Shown here piece after piece: positions 17,903 through 28,441 of a stretch of 64,000 bases of DNA (positions are counted from its first letter, which is position 1; the number at the start of each line of letters is the position of its first letter). The DNA comes from Limosilactobacillus caviae (lineage in GTDB: Bacteria; Bacillota; Bacilli; Lactobacillales; Lactobacillaceae), in assembly GCF_014635905.1 (NCBI RefSeq), contig NZ_BMDS01000002.1, positions 124,001 through 188,000 of the forward strand, written 5' to 3'. Below the pieces are notes generated by a model. The model made no database searches. It saw only the letters and a list, made by a program, of their open reading frames with translations, and was not told the DNA's origin. The translations under genes and the position numbers were made by a program.

Positions 17903-20900
17903 GTGGGATTAAGTCGCCAAGAATTATTTGGAAAACTACTAGAACAGATTCATTTTCCCGAAAAAGACAATTCTGCATTCAGAAATGCCGCAGTTCAATC
18001 GGTTGTTGTTCATAAAAAGTCTCGTCATTGGGAGTTTCACTTAATCTTTAATAAAGCCTTGCCATATGATCTTTTTACTCAATTTAATCAAAGCTTAGAA
18101 TTAGGGTTTAAGGATATTGCAAAAGTTAGCTTAAAAATTAGTACACCGATGACTGAACTTGATGGGACTCAGATCGCTAATTATTGGCAGTTTATTATTA
18201 ACCATGCAGTTAGCGATTCGCCAATGCTTCAGCAAGCTTGCTTACAAACAGCGCCCGAAGTAAAAGACGGTCGGGTAACGTTAGTGGTTGAAAATGAACT
18301 TATCAAAGACCTATTAGCGCAAAAAGCATTAGATACAATTGAAAATTCTTACCAAGAACTTGGCTTTCCAAAATTTAGGATTCATCCTTTTGTAGATCAA
18401 TCGGCTTCCCAAGCCAAAATTGAGGAGCTTAAAGCTAAGCATGAAAAAGCGGATGCCGCTCTTGCTGCTAAGGCGGCTGCCCGTATTAAGAAAAATGAAG
18501 CAACTAAGGCTACTAAAAAGAGTGCACCAGTTGCTCCTGCTGATGGTCCAGTTCAATTAGGACGGTTAATTGATAGTAAGCAAAATATTGTGCAAATGAA
18601 GGAGATTGAGGGTGAAGAGCGCTCTGTAGTTGTTGAAGGATACGTCTTTAATGCTGAAATCCGCGAATTACGATCTGGACGCCAATTATTAACATTTGAA
18701 ATAACTGATTACACATCATCGTTTGCTGTAAAGAAGTTCTCCCGAAATAGTGATGAAGAAGCCCAGTTTGCAAATATTAAGGCGGGAATGTGGTTGAAAG
18801 TTCGTGGTCCGGTTCAGGAAGACACGTGGATGCGGGACTTAGTAATTACTGCCTACGATGTAAATGAAGTTACTCATACAGAACGGCAAGATCAAGCACC
18901 AAAAGATGAGAAACGAGTAGAACTCCATACTCATACTACAATGAGTCAGATGGACGCCACTAATTCAATTACCGAACTGGCCACCCGTGCGCACAAGTGG
19001 GGGCATCCAGCAATTGCGGTGACTGATCACGGAAATGTACAAGCTTTTCCGGAAGCATTTAGCGTTGCCCAAAAAACAGGAATTAAAATGATATATGGGA
19101 TGGAAGCAAACGTTGTTGATGACGGAATCCCATTAGTATATAACGAAAATCATCAATTACTTGCCCACCAGACATATGTTATCTTTGATGTGGAAACAAC
19201 TGGTTTATCAGCAATCTATGATAAGGTAATTGAATTGTCTGCTGTTAAGATGCAGGATGGTAATGTTTTAGAACGCTTTGACGAATTTATTGACCCGGGA
19301 TTTCCATTATCAGAACAAACAACTAACTTGACTAGTATCACCACTGAAATGGTTCAAGGTTCGAAAACTGAAGAAGAAGTTTTCAAAATGTTTAAGGACT
19401 TCTGTAAGGGATCTATCATCGCTGGGCATAATGTGTCATTTGATATGGGCTTTATGAACACTGGCTATGAACGTCACCAAATGGAAAGAATTACAGAACC
19501 GGTAATTGATACGTTACCTTTAGCACGGTTCCTTTATCCTGATATGCGTGGATACCGGTTAAATACACTTAGTAAGAAATTTAAAGTTGCCTTAGAGCAT
19601 CACCACCGGGCTAATTATGATTCTGAAGCAACCGGACACTTACTTTATAAGTTCTTGAAAGATGCTGAGGCTCGTTATGACGTAAAGTATGTTGATGACT
19701 TGAATAAACACATGGAAGAAAATAATGCTTATCGTCATGCACGTCCTTTCCACGTTACAATTTTTGCACAGACGCAAGCCGGGTTAAAAAACTTATTTAA
19801 GTTAGTATCCCTGTCAAACGTTGAGTACTTCTATCGGGTACCACGGATTCCACGAACAGTTCTTACAAAATATCGTGAAGGATTGTTATTAGGAACCGCT
19901 TGTTCATCTGGAGAAGTATTTACAGCCATGATGGAAAAAGGGTATTCACAAGCTTTAGAAAAGGCTCGTTACTATGATTTTATTGAAATTCAGCCTAAAC
20001 CAAACTATGCACCATTACTTGAACAACAGGTGATCGCGGATGAAGCCCACCTTGAAGATATTTTGAAGAATATGGTGAAATTGGGGGATGAACTTGATAA
20101 AACAGTTGTTGCAACCGGTGATGTTCATTATTTAGATCCGCATGATGGAATTTATCGCAAGATCCTAATTAATTCACAGGGTGGCGCTAACCCATTAAAC
20201 AGAACAGAACGTCCAGATGTTCACTTCCGGACAACTGATGAGATGCTTAAAGAATTTTCATTCCTTGGTGAAGAAAAAGCTCACGAAGTTGTTGTTGAAA
20301 ATAGTAATAAAATTGCTGATGAAATTGATGATAGTATTCGGCCGGTGAAGGACAAACTTTATCCGCCACATATGAAGGGTGCCGAACAAGAAATCCAAGA
20401 TCGGACATGGAATACGGCAAGAAAATGGTATGGCGATCCGCTGCCGCAGTTAGTGCAAGACCGAATTGAACTGGAATTGAATAGTATTGTAAAAAATGGG
20501 TTCTCCGTGCATTACTTAATTGCCCAGCGACTAGTTGCAAAGTCTAATAAAGACGGATACTTAGTTGGATCGCGGGGTTCTGTTGGTTCAAGTGTTGTTG
20601 CAACACTGTCGGGAATTACAGAAGTTAACCCGTTACCACCTCATTATCGATGCCCAAATTGCCAATTTACACATTTCTATACCCAGGGTGAATACAGTTC
20701 AGGCTTTGATTTGCCAGATAAAAAGTGCCCTAAATGTGGAACTTTAATGGTAAAAGATGGACATGATATTCCTTTCCAAACTTTCCTTGGGTTTAAAGGA
20801 AATAAGGTTCCAGATATCGATTTGAACTTCTCCGGTGACTATCAACCGATTGCCCATAATTACATGAAAGTGTTGTTTGGCGAAAAAAATGTATTTCGTG

Positions 20901-22231
20901 CCGGAACAATTGGAACGGTCGCTGATAAGACGGCGTACGGTTATGTTAAAGCCTACGAACGAGATACCGAAAAGGAATTCCGAAAGGCTGAAGAAGATCG
21001 ATTGGCTAAAGGTGCAACCGGGGTTAAGCGAACAACCGGACAGCACCCAGCTGGAATTATTATTGTTCCAGATGATATGGATATTTATGACTTTACCCCT
21101 GTGCAGTATCCTGCTGATGATCAAACTGCGGCCTGGGAAACGACACACTTTGATTTCCACTCGATCCACGATAACATTCTTAAAATGGATATTTTAGGGC
21201 ATGATGACCCAACGATGATTCGTGCTTTACAAGATTTGTCGGGGATTGATCCGCAATCAATTCCGATGGATGATCCAGGGGTGATGGCGCTTTTCTCAAG
21301 TCCTAAAGTTTTAGGTGTAACTGAAGAACAGATTCAAAGTAAGACTGGTACTTTAGGATTGCCTGAATTCGGAACGCGATTTGTTCGAGGGATGTTAGAA
21401 GATACACACCCGAAGAATTATTCACAATTGCTACAAATTTCTGGCCTTTCTCACGGAACCGGTGTGTGGCTGGATAATGCCCAGGAATTAATTAGGCAGG
21501 GAATTGCAACAATCGCCAATGTTATTGGTTGTCGTGATAACATTATGACCGACTTGATTCACTATGGAATGGATTCGGAAATTGCCTTCCAGATTATGGA
21601 GCACGTGCGAAAAGGACGCGGTATTCCAGATGAATGGCAAACGAAAATGCATGAGGCAAATGTTCCGCAATGGTACATGGATTCATGTTTAAAGATTAAA
21701 TATATGTTCCCGCGGGCGCACGCTGCTGCCTATGTCTTAATGGCGTTGCGGATTGCCTACTTTAAGGTCTATTTCCCGTTAGTTTATTATTGTGCGTTTT
21801 TCTCAGTCCGCGCTGATGATTTTGATGTGGTCGCTATGTCGCATGGTAAAGACGCAGTTAAACAGCGAATGAAAGAAATAAATGATAAAGGAAACGATGC
21901 CAGTGCAAAGGAAAAGAACTTATTGACAATCCTTGAATTGGCAAATGAAATGTTAGAGCGTGGGTTCAAATTTAAGATGGTTGACATTGAAAAATCAGAT
22001 GCGTCTGACTGGTTAATCGATGGCGATTCGTTAATTGCCCCATTTCGTGCAGTTCCTGGTTTGGGATTGAATGTTGCTAAACAAATTGTGGCTGCACGTG
22101 AAGAACGACCATTTCTTTCTAAAGAGGATTTGGCAGAGCGGGGAAAAGTTTCGCAAACCCTTATTGATTTCTTGACGGATAATCATGTACTAGATAAGCT
22201 GCCTGACGAGAATCAGCTCAGCTTGTTTTAA
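17903..22231 (+). CDS. polC: DNA polymerase III alpha subunit, Gram-positive PolC type
   Basis: Replicative polymerase with built-in proofreading. 1442 residues. N-terminal domain first, then an OB fold (about 235-320), a PHP domain beginning [10 protein letters not shown] (about 342), and the DnaQ-like exonuclease starting [10 protein letters not shown] (about 427). The PHP remainder and a zinc module (CPNC near 917, CPKCG near 942) follow. The polymerase core begins [14 protein letters not shown]. The start is GTG 17903 after AGGAGG. The size and domain order are normal for the family. Confidence 0.98.
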   Translation: MGLSRQELFGKLLEQIHFPEKDNSAFRNAAVQSVVVHKKSRHWEFHLIFNKALPYDLFTQFNQSLELGFKDIAKVSLKISTPMTELDGTQIANYWQFIINHAVSDSPMLQQACLQTAPEVKDGRVTLVVENELIKDLLAQKALDTIENSYQELGFPKFRIHPFVDQSASQAKIEELKAKHEKADAALAAKAAARIKKNEATKATKKSAPVAPADGPVQLGRLIDSKQNIVQMKEIEGEERSVVVEGYVFNAEIRELRSGRQLLTFEITDYTSSFAVKKFSRNSDEEAQFANIKAGMWLKVRGPVQEDTWMRDLVITAYDVNEVTHTERQDQAPKDEKRVELHTHTTMSQMDATNSITELATRAHKWGHPAIAVTDHGNVQAFPEAFSVAQKTGIKMIYGMEANVVDDGIPLVYNENHQLLAHQTYVIFDVETTGLSAIYDKVIELSAVKMQDGNVLERFDEFIDPGFPLSEQTTNLTSITTEMVQGSKTEEEVFKMFKDFCKGSIIAGHNVSFDMGFMNTGYERHQMERITEPVIDTLPLARFLYPDMRGYRLNTLSKKFKVALEHHHRANYDSEATGHLLYKFLKDAEARYDVKYVDDLNKHMEENNAYRHARPFHVTIFAQTQAGLKNLFKLVSLSNVEYFYRVPRIPRTVLTKYREGLLLGTACSSGEVFTAMMEKGYSQALEKARYYDFIEIQPKPNYAPLLEQQVIADEAHLEDILKNMVKLGDELDKTVVATGDVHYLDPHDGIYRKILINSQGGANPLNRTERPDVHFRTTDEMLKEFSFLGEEKAHEVVVENSNKIADEIDDSIRPVKDKLYPPHMKGAEQEIQDRTWNTARKWYGDPLPQLVQDRIELELNSIVKNGFSVHYLIAQRLVAKSNKDGYLVGSRGSVGSSVVATLSGITEVNPLPPHYRCPNCQFTHFYTQGEYSSGFDLPDKKCPKCGTLMVKDGHDIPFQTFLGFKGNKVPDIDLNFSGDYQPIAHNYMKVLFGEKNVFRAGTIGTVADKTAYGYVKAYERDTEKEFRKAEEDRLAKGATGVKRTTGQHPAGIIIVPDDMDIYDFTPVQYPADDQTAAWETTHFDFHSIHDNILKMDILGHDDPTMIRALQDLSGIDPQSIPMDDPGVMALFSSPKVLGVTEEQIQSKTGTLGLPEFGTRFVRGMLEDTHPKNYSQLLQISGLSHGTGVWLDNAQELIRQGIATIANVIGCRDNIMTDLIHYGMDSEIAFQIMEHVRKGRGIPDEWQTKMHEANVPQWYMDSCLKIKYMFPRAHAAAYVLMALRIAYFKVYFPLVYYCAFFSVRADDFDVVAMSHGKDAVKQRMKEINDKGNDASAKEKNLLTILELANEMLERGFKFKMVDIEKSDASDWLIDGDSLIAPFRAVPGLGLNVAKQIVAAREERPFLSKEDLAERGKVSQTLIDFLTDNHVLDKLPDENQLSLF

Positions 22232-22260
22232 GCAATAACTTTGGAAGAAAGCTTCATTAC

Positions 22261-22289
22261 TTGCCAGTAGACAAGTTACATGCTACAAT
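22261..22289 (+). promoter_or_regulatory. Promoter of the rimP-nusA-infB operon
   Basis: TTGCCA (22261-22266), 17 bases, TACAAT (22284-22289). The transcript would start near 22296, just before a terminator-like hairpin. Confidence 0.8.
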
Positions 22290-22311
22290 GATTATGGTAA
22301 ATAACTCGTGG

Positions 22312-22340
22312 GAGTGAGCAGAGATGCTCGCTCTTTTTAT
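22312..22340 (+). terminator. Leader terminator (attenuator) upstream of rimP
   Basis: 9-bp stem GAGTGAGCA (22312-22320) / TGCTCGCTC (22325-22333) with GAGA loop and one G-U pair, then TTTTTATT. It lies between the promoter and the first gene, so it must be read through. B. subtilis nusA autoregulates by NusA-dependent termination upstream of its operon, as I recall; a similar role here is inferred. Confidence 0.8.
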
Positions 22341-22363
22341 TGCAAATAATGGAGGTGACACGT

Positions 22364-22837
22364 TTGAGCAGTGTTGTAGAAACTGTGACAGATCTTGTAA
22401 CGCCGATTTTACAAGACCATGATTTTTACTTGTATGATTTAGAATTTGTAAAAGAAGGTAAGAGCTGGTACCTCCGCGTTTACATTGATAAGGACGGCGG
22501 AATTACACTTGAAGACTGTGCTATTGTTAGTGATGAATTAAGTGAGGCATTAGACAATGTTGAACCTGATCCAATCCCACAGGCTTACTTTTTAGAGGTA
22601 TCTTCACCAGGTGCAGAACGTCCGCTTAAGAAAGAAGAAGACTATCAGCGGGCAATTGATCATTACATTCACATTTCTCTTTACCAACAGATTAATGGTC
22701 AAAAAGTTTATGAAGGTACACTGACGCAATTATCAGAAAAAGAAATTACGTTAGATTACTTAGATAAGACTCGCCATCGGCAGATTACGATTGATCGTAA
22801 GAAAATTGCACAGGCCAGATTAGCGATTAAATTCTAG
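22364..22837 (+). CDS. rimP: Ribosome maturation factor RimP
   Basis: Assists 30S subunit assembly. 157 residues. It shows the N-terminal domain pattern [19 protein letters not shown] and [20 protein letters not shown], then [11 protein letters not shown] and the C-terminal Sm-like domain. The start is TTG 22364, 6 bases after GGAGGTG (22351-22357); the longer frame from 22340 is not supported. It is the first gene of the nusA operon behind the leader hairpin. Confidence 0.95.
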   Translation: MSSVVETVTDLVTPILQDHDFYLYDLEFVKEGKSWYLRVYIDKDGGITLEDCAIVSDELSEALDNVEPDPIPQAYFLEVSSPGAERPLKKEEDYQRAIDHYIHISLYQQINGQKVYEGTLTQLSEKEITLDYLDKTRHRQITIDRKKIAQARLAIKF

Positions 22838-22857
22838 CATTAAAGGAGTGTCAAAAG

Positions 22858-24051
22858 TTGAGTAAGCCAAAGATTAATACTGAAATGATTGGCGCCCTAG
22901 ATTATCTTGAAAAAGAAAAGGGTATCAAAAAAGAAATTGTTATTGAAGCATTGGAGCAGGCTTTAGAGTCCGCCTATAAGCAAAATTACGGTGATAAAAA
23001 TGTCGAAGTAGAATTTAATTCTATTACTGGCAATATCAAAGTGTATGCCGTAAAAACAATTACTGATGACGAAGAAGCGGTTGAAGCGGATAGTAACGAA
23101 TTTATGAGTTTAGCGGATGCACGTAAACTTCCCCATGGACAAGGGTATGATATTGGTGATGAGATTCGTGAAGAAGTTACTCCTCGTGACTTTGGACGAA
23201 TTGCTGCTCAAACCGCAAAGCAAGTTGTAATGCAACGCCTTCGTGAAGAAGAACGAAAAATTATTTACGATAAGTACAAGACATATGAAAATGAAATTAT
23301 TACGGGAGAAGTTTCTCGTGAAGATAAGCGTTTTACATATGTTGACTTAGGAGACGGTGTAGAAGGTGCGATGGGCTTTAGAGATAAGATGACTAATGAG
23401 CATTACCGAGTTCATGATCGTATCCAAGTTTATGTAACAAAAGTAAATGACGATCGGCGTGGTCCGCAAATCTTTGTTAGTCGAACAGCCCCCGAATTGT
23501 TAAAGCGATTATTTGAGCGTGAAGTACCTGAAATTAAGGACGGAACTGTCTTAATTGAAAATATTGCTCGTGAAGCCGGTGATCGCGCTAAAGTTGCTGT
23601 GTACTCAAATGATCCGAACGTTGATCCTGTCGGTACCTGTGTAGGCCCACGTGGTTCGCGTGTTCAAGCAATTGTTAATGAACTTGATGGCGAAAACATG
23701 GATATTGTTGAATATGTTAAGGATCCTGCTGAGTTTATTGCAAATGCTTTGAACCCAGCTGAAGTATTAGACGTTATTTTTAATGAGGATAAGCCGGCAA
23801 CCGATACTGAAGACAGTACGACAGAAGAAGACGGTGAAGAGCAAGCTGAGCGTTCATGTACAGTAGTTGTACCGGATAACCAGCTATCATTAGCAATTGG
23901 TAAACGGGGACAAAATGCACGATTAGCTGCACGGTTGACCAAGTATAAGATTGATATTAAATCAGCTTCTGAAATGGCAGAAAATGACCAAGCAGCTGAA
24001 GATGAACCAATGGCTGATTCAGAAGAAGACACAGAGAACAGTGAAGACTAA
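22858..24051 (+). CDS. nusA: Transcription termination/antitermination factor NusA
   Basis: Binds RNA polymerase and modulates pausing and intrinsic termination. 397 residues. N-terminal RNAP-binding domain (1 to about 125), S1 domain (ITGEVSREDKRFTYVDLG), then KH1 and KH2 with GTCVGPRGSRVQAIV and LAIGKRGQNARLAARL. About 30 acidic residues are inserted before the second KH signature, and the C-terminal tail is acidic. It lacks the AR repeats of E. coli NusA, as normal in Firmicutes. The start is TTG 22858 after AAAGGAGTG. Confidence 0.97.
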   Translation: MSKPKINTEMIGALDYLEKEKGIKKEIVIEALEQALESAYKQNYGDKNVEVEFNSITGNIKVYAVKTITDDEEAVEADSNEFMSLADARKLPHGQGYDIGDEIREEVTPRDFGRIAAQTAKQVVMQRLREEERKIIYDKYKTYENEIITGEVSREDKRFTYVDLGDGVEGAMGFRDKMTNEHYRVHDRIQVYVTKVNDDRRGPQIFVSRTAPELLKRLFEREVPEIKDGTVLIENIAREAGDRAKVAVYSNDPNVDPVGTCVGPRGSRVQAIVNELDGENMDIVEYVKDPAEFIANALNPAEVLDVIFNEDKPATDTEDSTTEEDGEEQAERSCTVVVPDNQLSLAIGKRGQNARLAARLTKYKIDIKSASEMAENDQAAEDEPMADSEEDTENSED

Positions 24052-24087
24052 CTATTAAAGTAATTATTAAGCAGCGGGGTGAAAATG

Positions 24088-24390
24088 ATGAAAAAGAGAA
24101 AAATACCGATGCGTAAAGACATTGTTACTGGTGAAATGATGCCTAAGCGACAGTTAATTCGGGTAGTAAAAAATAAGGAAGATGAGGTTTCCTTAGACCC
24201 GACTGGTAAAAAGCCTGGCCGTGGTGCATATGTTGCAGTTGATGTTGAAATTGCAAAACGTGCTAAGAAAGAAAAAACTTTTGAAAAGGCCTTTCATGTT
24301 CAACTAGATGAATCATTCTATGATGAATTAATCAAGTATGCTGATCACTTACAGGCACGGCAAAAGTTATTTGGCAATGATCAAAAATAA
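24088..24390 (+). CDS. rnpM: RNase P modulator RnpM (YlxR family)
   Basis: 100-residue RNA-binding protein. Recent work on B. subtilis YlxR renamed it RnpM for its effect on RNase P. The family core is KIPMRKDIVTGEMMPKRQLI and KKPGRGAYVA. ATG 24088 is used, since GGGGTG (24076-24081) is 6 bases ahead; ATG 24085 is an alternative. Its position between nusA and ylxQ-infB is conserved across Firmicutes. Confidence 0.9.
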   Translation: MKKRKIPMRKDIVTGEMMPKRQLIRVVKNKEDEVSLDPTGKKPGRGAYVAVDVEIAKRAKKEKTFEKAFHVQLDESFYDELIKYADHLQARQKLFGNDQK

Positions 24391-24688
24391 TCAATCGGTT
24401 TTAAACCTATTAGGAATTGCCCGACGAGCACGGCAACTCCAGAGCGGTGAAGAGATCGTTTTAAAAAATATTCAAACTAAAAAGGCAAAGTTTGTGTTCC
24501 TCGCATCTGATGCAGGAAGAGCAAGTGCTAAGAAAATTACTGATAAATGTAAATTTTACGGTGTTCCTTTCTCAACAGATTTTACAAGGAGCCAGCTCAG
24601 TCAGGCAACGGGGCAATCACGAACCGTTTTTTGTGTGATGCAATCAGGTTTTGCAAGAAAGTTTGAGGAACTACTAACGATGAAATAA
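24377..24688 (+). CDS. ylxQ: YlxQ-family (L7Ae-like) RNA-binding protein
   Basis: 103-residue L7Ae/L30e/S12e-fold protein, expected to bind kink-turn RNA; its cellular target is unknown. [16 protein letters not shown] is the family N terminus and [18 protein letters not shown] carries the nucleic-acid-contact loop. ATG 24377 lies inside the end of rnpM (14-base overlap) without a strong ribosome-binding site, suggesting translational coupling. infB follows after 13 bases. Confidence 0.92.
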   Translation: MIKNNQSVLNLLGIARRARQLQSGEEIVLKNIQTKKAKFVFLASDAGRASAKKITDKCKFYGVPFSTDFTRSQLSQATGQSRTVFCVMQSGFARKFEELLTMK

Positions 24689-24701
24689 GGAGCGTGAGCA
24701 T

Positions 24702-26966
24702 ATGGCTAAGGAACGAATTTATGAATTAGCTAAGGAATTAAAAATGCCTAGCAAGGACTTAGTTAATATGGCTAATCAACAAGGAATGGGAGTTAAAAGT
24801 CACATGTCTTCTGTTACCCCAGATCAGGCACAACAATTACGTCAACTTGCAAGTGGCGGACAAAAACCAACTAACAAGCAACAAGCTACTAAACAAAAAC
24901 CACATAGTAGCAATAATAACAAGCAAAATAACCACCATGCACAAAATCATGGTGGTCAACACCAAGACAAGGCACAAAATGAACGTCCCCAAAAGAAAAA
25001 TAACCACCAGAACAATGGTAGGACGTCAGATAATCATCAACATCAAAACAATAAGGGCGGTCGTTTTGGCGGCAGCTTGAATAACGATCAAGGCCGTAAC
25101 GGCAAACGATTCAATAAGAAGAATAAGAAAAATAAAAAGCACAATAAGAATAAGCGGTTAAAGGAAGTAGCTCATAAGCAGCCTACTCAACGTAAGGATA
25201 AGCCGCTCCCAGAAGTATTAGAATATACTGATGGAATGAATGCTCAAGACTTAGGAAAGATTTTACACCGGTCCCCAGCTGAAATTGTTAAAAAACTATT
25301 TATGCTCGGTGTAATGATTAATCAAAATCAGTCACTTGATAAGGATACTATTGAATTATTAGCAACTGATTATGGTATTGAAGCTAAAGAAAAGGTTCAA
25401 GTCGATGTTTCAGATATCGATAAGATGTTTGAAGATGAGCAGAATAATACTGAAAATCAAGTTTCACGTCCTGCAGTTGTTACTGTAATGGGACATGTTG
25501 ACCATGGTAAGACTACCTTGCTTGATAAGTTACGTCATTCTCATGTTACTGAACATGAAGCAGGGGGGATTACGCAGGAAATTGGTGCCTACCAAGTACA
25601 TTATAACGACCACTTGATTACGTTCCTTGATACACCAGGACATGCGGCCTTTACTGAAATGCGTGCGCGGGGAGCTAACATTACGGATATCACCGTTTTA
25701 GTTGTGGCAGCTGATGATGGTGTTATGCCGCAAACTGTCGAAGCCATTCACCACGCACAGGCAGCTGAGACACCGATTATTGTTGCGGTTAACAAGATTG
25801 ATAAACCAGGTGCTAATCCAGACCGTGTAACTGAAGAATTAGCCAAGTATAACTTAATCCCAGAAGACTGGGGTGGTGACACTATTTTTGTTAAGATTTC
25901 TGCTAAGTTTGGCAAGAACCTTGATGAATTGCTTGATATGATTCTCCTCCAAGCGGAAATGATGGAACTTAAAGCTAACCCAGATCAAAATGCAGCTGGT
26001 TCAGTTGTTGAAGCTCGTCTTGACCAAGGTCGGGGGTCTGTTGCAACTATTTTGGTTCAACAAGGGACGCTTCATGTTGGAGATCCAATTGTTGTTGGTA
26101 ATACATTTGGTCGTGTTCGGACAATGACTAACGAAAATGGTCGGCGGATTAAAGAAGCTACTCCATCTACACCTGTCGAAATTACGGGGTTAAATGAAGT
26201 CCCTGAAGCTGGGGATCGTTTTGTTGTCTTTGATGATGAAAAGACTGCGCGTGCCGCTGGTGAAGAGCGTGCTAAGCGGGCTATGGATAAAGAACGTCAA
26301 AAGACTTCCCATGTAACATTGGATAACTTATTTGCCACAATGAAGAAAGGTCAAATGAAGACGCTGCCAATCATTATTAAGGCAGACGTTCAAGGATCTG
26401 TTGAGGCATTAAGCCAGAGTCTTCAAAAGATTAAAGTTGATGGTGTTCGAGTTGATATTATTCACCAAGCAGTTGGTGCAATTAATCAAAGCGATGTTAC
26501 TTTAGCTGAAGCATCTAACGCGGTTATCATTGGATTTAACGTTCGGCCAACAGCTGTAGCTAAAACACTAGCTGATTCTAATAGTATTGATATCCGTCTT
26601 CATCGCGTTATCTACGATGCAATCGAAGAAGTTGAAGATGCGATGAAGGGAATGCTTGAACCAGTTTACAAAGAAGAAACAATTGGTCAAGTTGAAGTAC
26701 GGCAAATCTATAAGGCTTCTAAGATCGGAACAATTGCTGGGGGAATGGTTACTTCTGGTAAGATTACCCGAGATGCAAAGGTACGATTAGTTCGTGATGG
26801 TGTTGTTATTTATGAAGGAGAACTAGGTAGTCTTAAACGCTTCAAAGATGATGTTAAAGAAGTTAAACAAGGTTATGAATGTGGTTTAACTATTGAAAAT
26901 TATAATGACATCAAGGAAATGGATGTTATTGAAGCCTACAAGATGAAGGAAGTTCCTGTTAAGTAA
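24702..26966 (+). CDS. infB: Translation initiation factor IF-2
   Basis: GTPase that places initiator tRNA on the ribosome. 754 residues. A short helical N-terminal domain is followed by a low-complexity linker rich in Asn, His, Gln and Lys (about residues 50-165). A second N-domain and the G domain follow, with GHVDHGKT (about 264), DTPGHAAF and NKID. Domains II-IV end at the C terminus. ATG 24702 follows AAGGAGCG. The linker is poorly conserved between species in this family. Confidence 0.98.
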   Translation: MAKERIYELAKELKMPSKDLVNMANQQGMGVKSHMSSVTPDQAQQLRQLASGGQKPTNKQQATKQKPHSSNNNKQNNHHAQNHGGQHQDKAQNERPQKKNNHQNNGRTSDNHQHQNNKGGRFGGSLNNDQGRNGKRFNKKNKKNKKHNKNKRLKEVAHKQPTQRKDKPLPEVLEYTDGMNAQDLGKILHRSPAEIVKKLFMLGVMINQNQSLDKDTIELLATDYGIEAKEKVQVDVSDIDKMFEDEQNNTENQVSRPAVVTVMGHVDHGKTTLLDKLRHSHVTEHEAGGITQEIGAYQVHYNDHLITFLDTPGHAAFTEMRARGANITDITVLVVAADDGVMPQTVEAIHHAQAAETPIIVAVNKIDKPGANPDRVTEELAKYNLIPEDWGGDTIFVKISAKFGKNLDELLDMILLQAEMMELKANPDQNAAGSVVEARLDQGRGSVATILVQQGTLHVGDPIVVGNTFGRVRTMTNENGRRIKEATPSTPVEITGLNEVPEAGDRFVVFDDEKTARAAGEERAKRAMDKERQKTSHVTLDNLFATMKKGQMKTLPIIIKADVQGSVEALSQSLQKIKVDGVRVDIIHQAVGAINQSDVTLAEASNAVIIGFNVRPTAVAKTLADSNSIDIRLHRVIYDAIEEVEDAMKGMLEPVYKEETIGQVEVRQIYKASKIGTIAGGMVTSGKITRDAKVRLVRDGVVIYEGELGSLKRFKDDVKEVKQGYECGLTIENYNDIKEMDVIEAYKMKEVPVK

Positions 26967-26985
26967 AGCTGAGGGAGAGATAAAG

Positions 26986-27345
26986 ATGCCAAGTAAACAA
27001 TATCGAGTAGATCGTTTAGCTCAAGAAATTCAAAAAGACGTTGATGAAATCTTGTTAAAGCGCGTTCGTGATCCACGTGTGCAAAATGTTACAATTACAG
27101 GTGTGGATGTTACTGGTGATCTCCAGCAAGCAACTATTTACTATAGTATTTTGTCCGATCTTGCTTCAGATGCTGAAAAAGCACAAGCGGGATTAGATAA
27201 GGCAACTGGTCTGATTCGGAGTGAATTAGGCGCACGTCTTAATATTTTCAAGACTCCGGAAATTAAATTTGTAAAAGACCCATCAGTTGCTTATGGTAGT
27301 CGGATTGATCAACTCATTAACGACTTACACAAAAAGGAAAAATAA
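26986..27345 (+). CDS. rbfA: Ribosome-binding factor A
   Basis: Cold-shock-associated 30S maturation factor with a KH-like fold. 119 residues. Family patterns include RVDRLAQEIQKDVDEILLKRVRDPR and the C-terminal FVKDPSVAYGSRID. ATG 26986 follows GAGGGAGAG. It is the last gene of the rimP-nusA-infB operon. Confidence 0.96.
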   Translation: MPSKQYRVDRLAQEIQKDVDEILLKRVRDPRVQNVTITGVDVTGDLQQATIYYSILSDLASDAEKAQAGLDKATGLIRSELGARLNIFKTPEIKFVKDPSVAYGSRIDQLINDLHKKEK

Positions 27346-27359
27346 TTAGTAAAAAAGAG

Positions 27360-27389
27360 TTGTGACATAGGCTCTATTAATGATACAAA
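27360..27389 (+). promoter_or_regulatory. Candidate truB-ribF promoter
   Basis: TTGTGA (27360-27365), 18 bases, TACAAA (27384-27389). It would give a structured leader of about 125 bases. Confidence 0.45.
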
Positions 27390-27406
27390 AGTGAACAACG
27401 CGGTAT

Positions 27407-27514
27407 ACAAATGGCATCTAAAGTCCGGTAAAGTCGAACTCTAGATGCCTATTTGTGATTGCTGGGCGTGAAAATAAAGCCATTTATGACGGCTATCACG
27501 CTCCTTTTTGGAGG
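27407..27514 (+). promoter_or_regulatory. Structured leader upstream of truB-ribF
   Basis: Hairpin 1 pairs 27407-27420 with 27442-27456 (14 bp with one bulged T, loop of 21). Hairpin 2 pairs GGGCGTGA (27464-27471) with TCACGCTC (27496-27503), with inner AGCC/GGCT, followed by five T (27505-27509), so it looks like a terminator. CTCC (27501-27504) can instead pair with the GGAG of the truB ribosome-binding site (27510-27513). Both premature termination and site masking are possible. I see no FMN-riboswitch core. Confidence 0.6.
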
Positions 27515-27521
27515 AATAATA

Positions 27522-28427
27522 ATGGACGGAATAATCCCTTTGTATAAAGAACGTGGTATGACTAGTTTTGCTTGTGTTAGTCGACTACGCCAAATTTTAA
27601 AAACTAAAAAAATTGGTCATTCAGGAACCCTTGATCCAGGAGTTGCAGGTGTTTTACCGATTTGTGTTGGCAACGCAACAAAGGTAGTCGACTATTTAAT
27701 GAGTTCTGGAAAACAATACCAAGGAGAATTATTAATTGGTTTTGCAACCACTACTCAAGACCTTGATGGTGAAAAGATTGCGGAGAAAACGGTTGACAGC
27801 GAAATTCCAACGAATAAAATTGTCGCAGCGATGAATAATCTTACTGGTGAGATTACCCAAATTCCACCGATGTACTCTGCTGTAAAAGTAAATGGCAAAA
27901 AGTTGTACGAATATGCACGTGCTGGTGAAACTGTCGATCGACCCAAACGTCAAGTTAAAATAAATAAATTTGAGCTGCTTAGTTCAAAATATGATAAAGA
28001 AAATAAACAGCAACGAATTCGCTTTAATGTTGAATGTAGCAAGGGAACCTATATTAGAACACTGGTTGTTGAACTTGCTCGTCAATTAGGTTATCCGGGC
28101 GTAATGAGTTTATTAACCCGATTAAAAAGCGGCGGATTTACATTGGATCAAACACTAAGCTTAGATGATGTGCGAGATGCAGTAGCTACACAAACTTTGC
28201 AACAATATATGTATCCATTAGATTATGCCTTAAAGGACTATCCACAGTTAACTCTTCAAACAGAGCAGTGGAAAAAGGTTCAAAATGGGGGCTGGCTTGC
28301 GCCAAGTGAACTTAATACTGGTAAAAATGAAATTGTGTTATTATTTGATGGACAAGTAAAAGCACTATATCATTTAGATACTAAAAATAATATGTATAAA
28401 CCAACTAAAATGTTCGCAGTTAATTGA
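27522..28427 (+). CDS. truB: tRNA pseudouridine-55 synthase
   Basis: Makes pseudouridine 55 in the T loop of nearly all tRNAs. 301 residues. It shows DGIIPLYKERGMTSF, the catalytic-Asp motif KIGHSGTLDPGVAGVLP (D about residue 40) and the RNA-binding SKGTYIRTL. ATG 27522 follows GGAGG (27510-27514); the longer frame from 27459 covers the leader hairpin. ribF follows after 14 bases, a common pairing. Confidence 0.96.
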   Translation: MDGIIPLYKERGMTSFACVSRLRQILKTKKIGHSGTLDPGVAGVLPICVGNATKVVDYLMSSGKQYQGELLIGFATTTQDLDGEKIAEKTVDSEIPTNKIVAAMNNLTGEITQIPPMYSAVKVNGKKLYEYARAGETVDRPKRQVKINKFELLSSKYDKENKQQRIRFNVECSKGTYIRTLVVELARQLGYPGVMSLLTRLKSGGFTLDQTLSLDDVRDAVATQTLQQYMYPLDYALKDYPQLTLQTEQWKKVQNGGWLAPSELNTGKNEIVLLFDGQVKALYHLDTKNNMYKPTKMFAVN

Positions 28428-28441
28428 GGAGAGTGTAAGAG

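Noticed and set aside
20744-21197. Long frames of 141 and 106 residues inside polC on both strands
   Set aside because: They lie entirely within polC, lack start signals and have no family resemblance.
24847-25080. Alternative-frame 77-residue protein inside infB
   Set aside because: It falls in the low-complexity linker of IF-2 and is a by-product of repeated AAC/CAA/AAA codons.
24847-25200. Tandem repeat or recombination tract in the infB linker
   Set aside because: It is Asn/His/Lys/Gln-rich low complexity typical of IF-2, without a regular repeat unit.
27346-27522. FMN riboswitch upstream of truB-ribF
   Set aside because: The conserved FMN-element core is absent; the leader shows only two hairpins.
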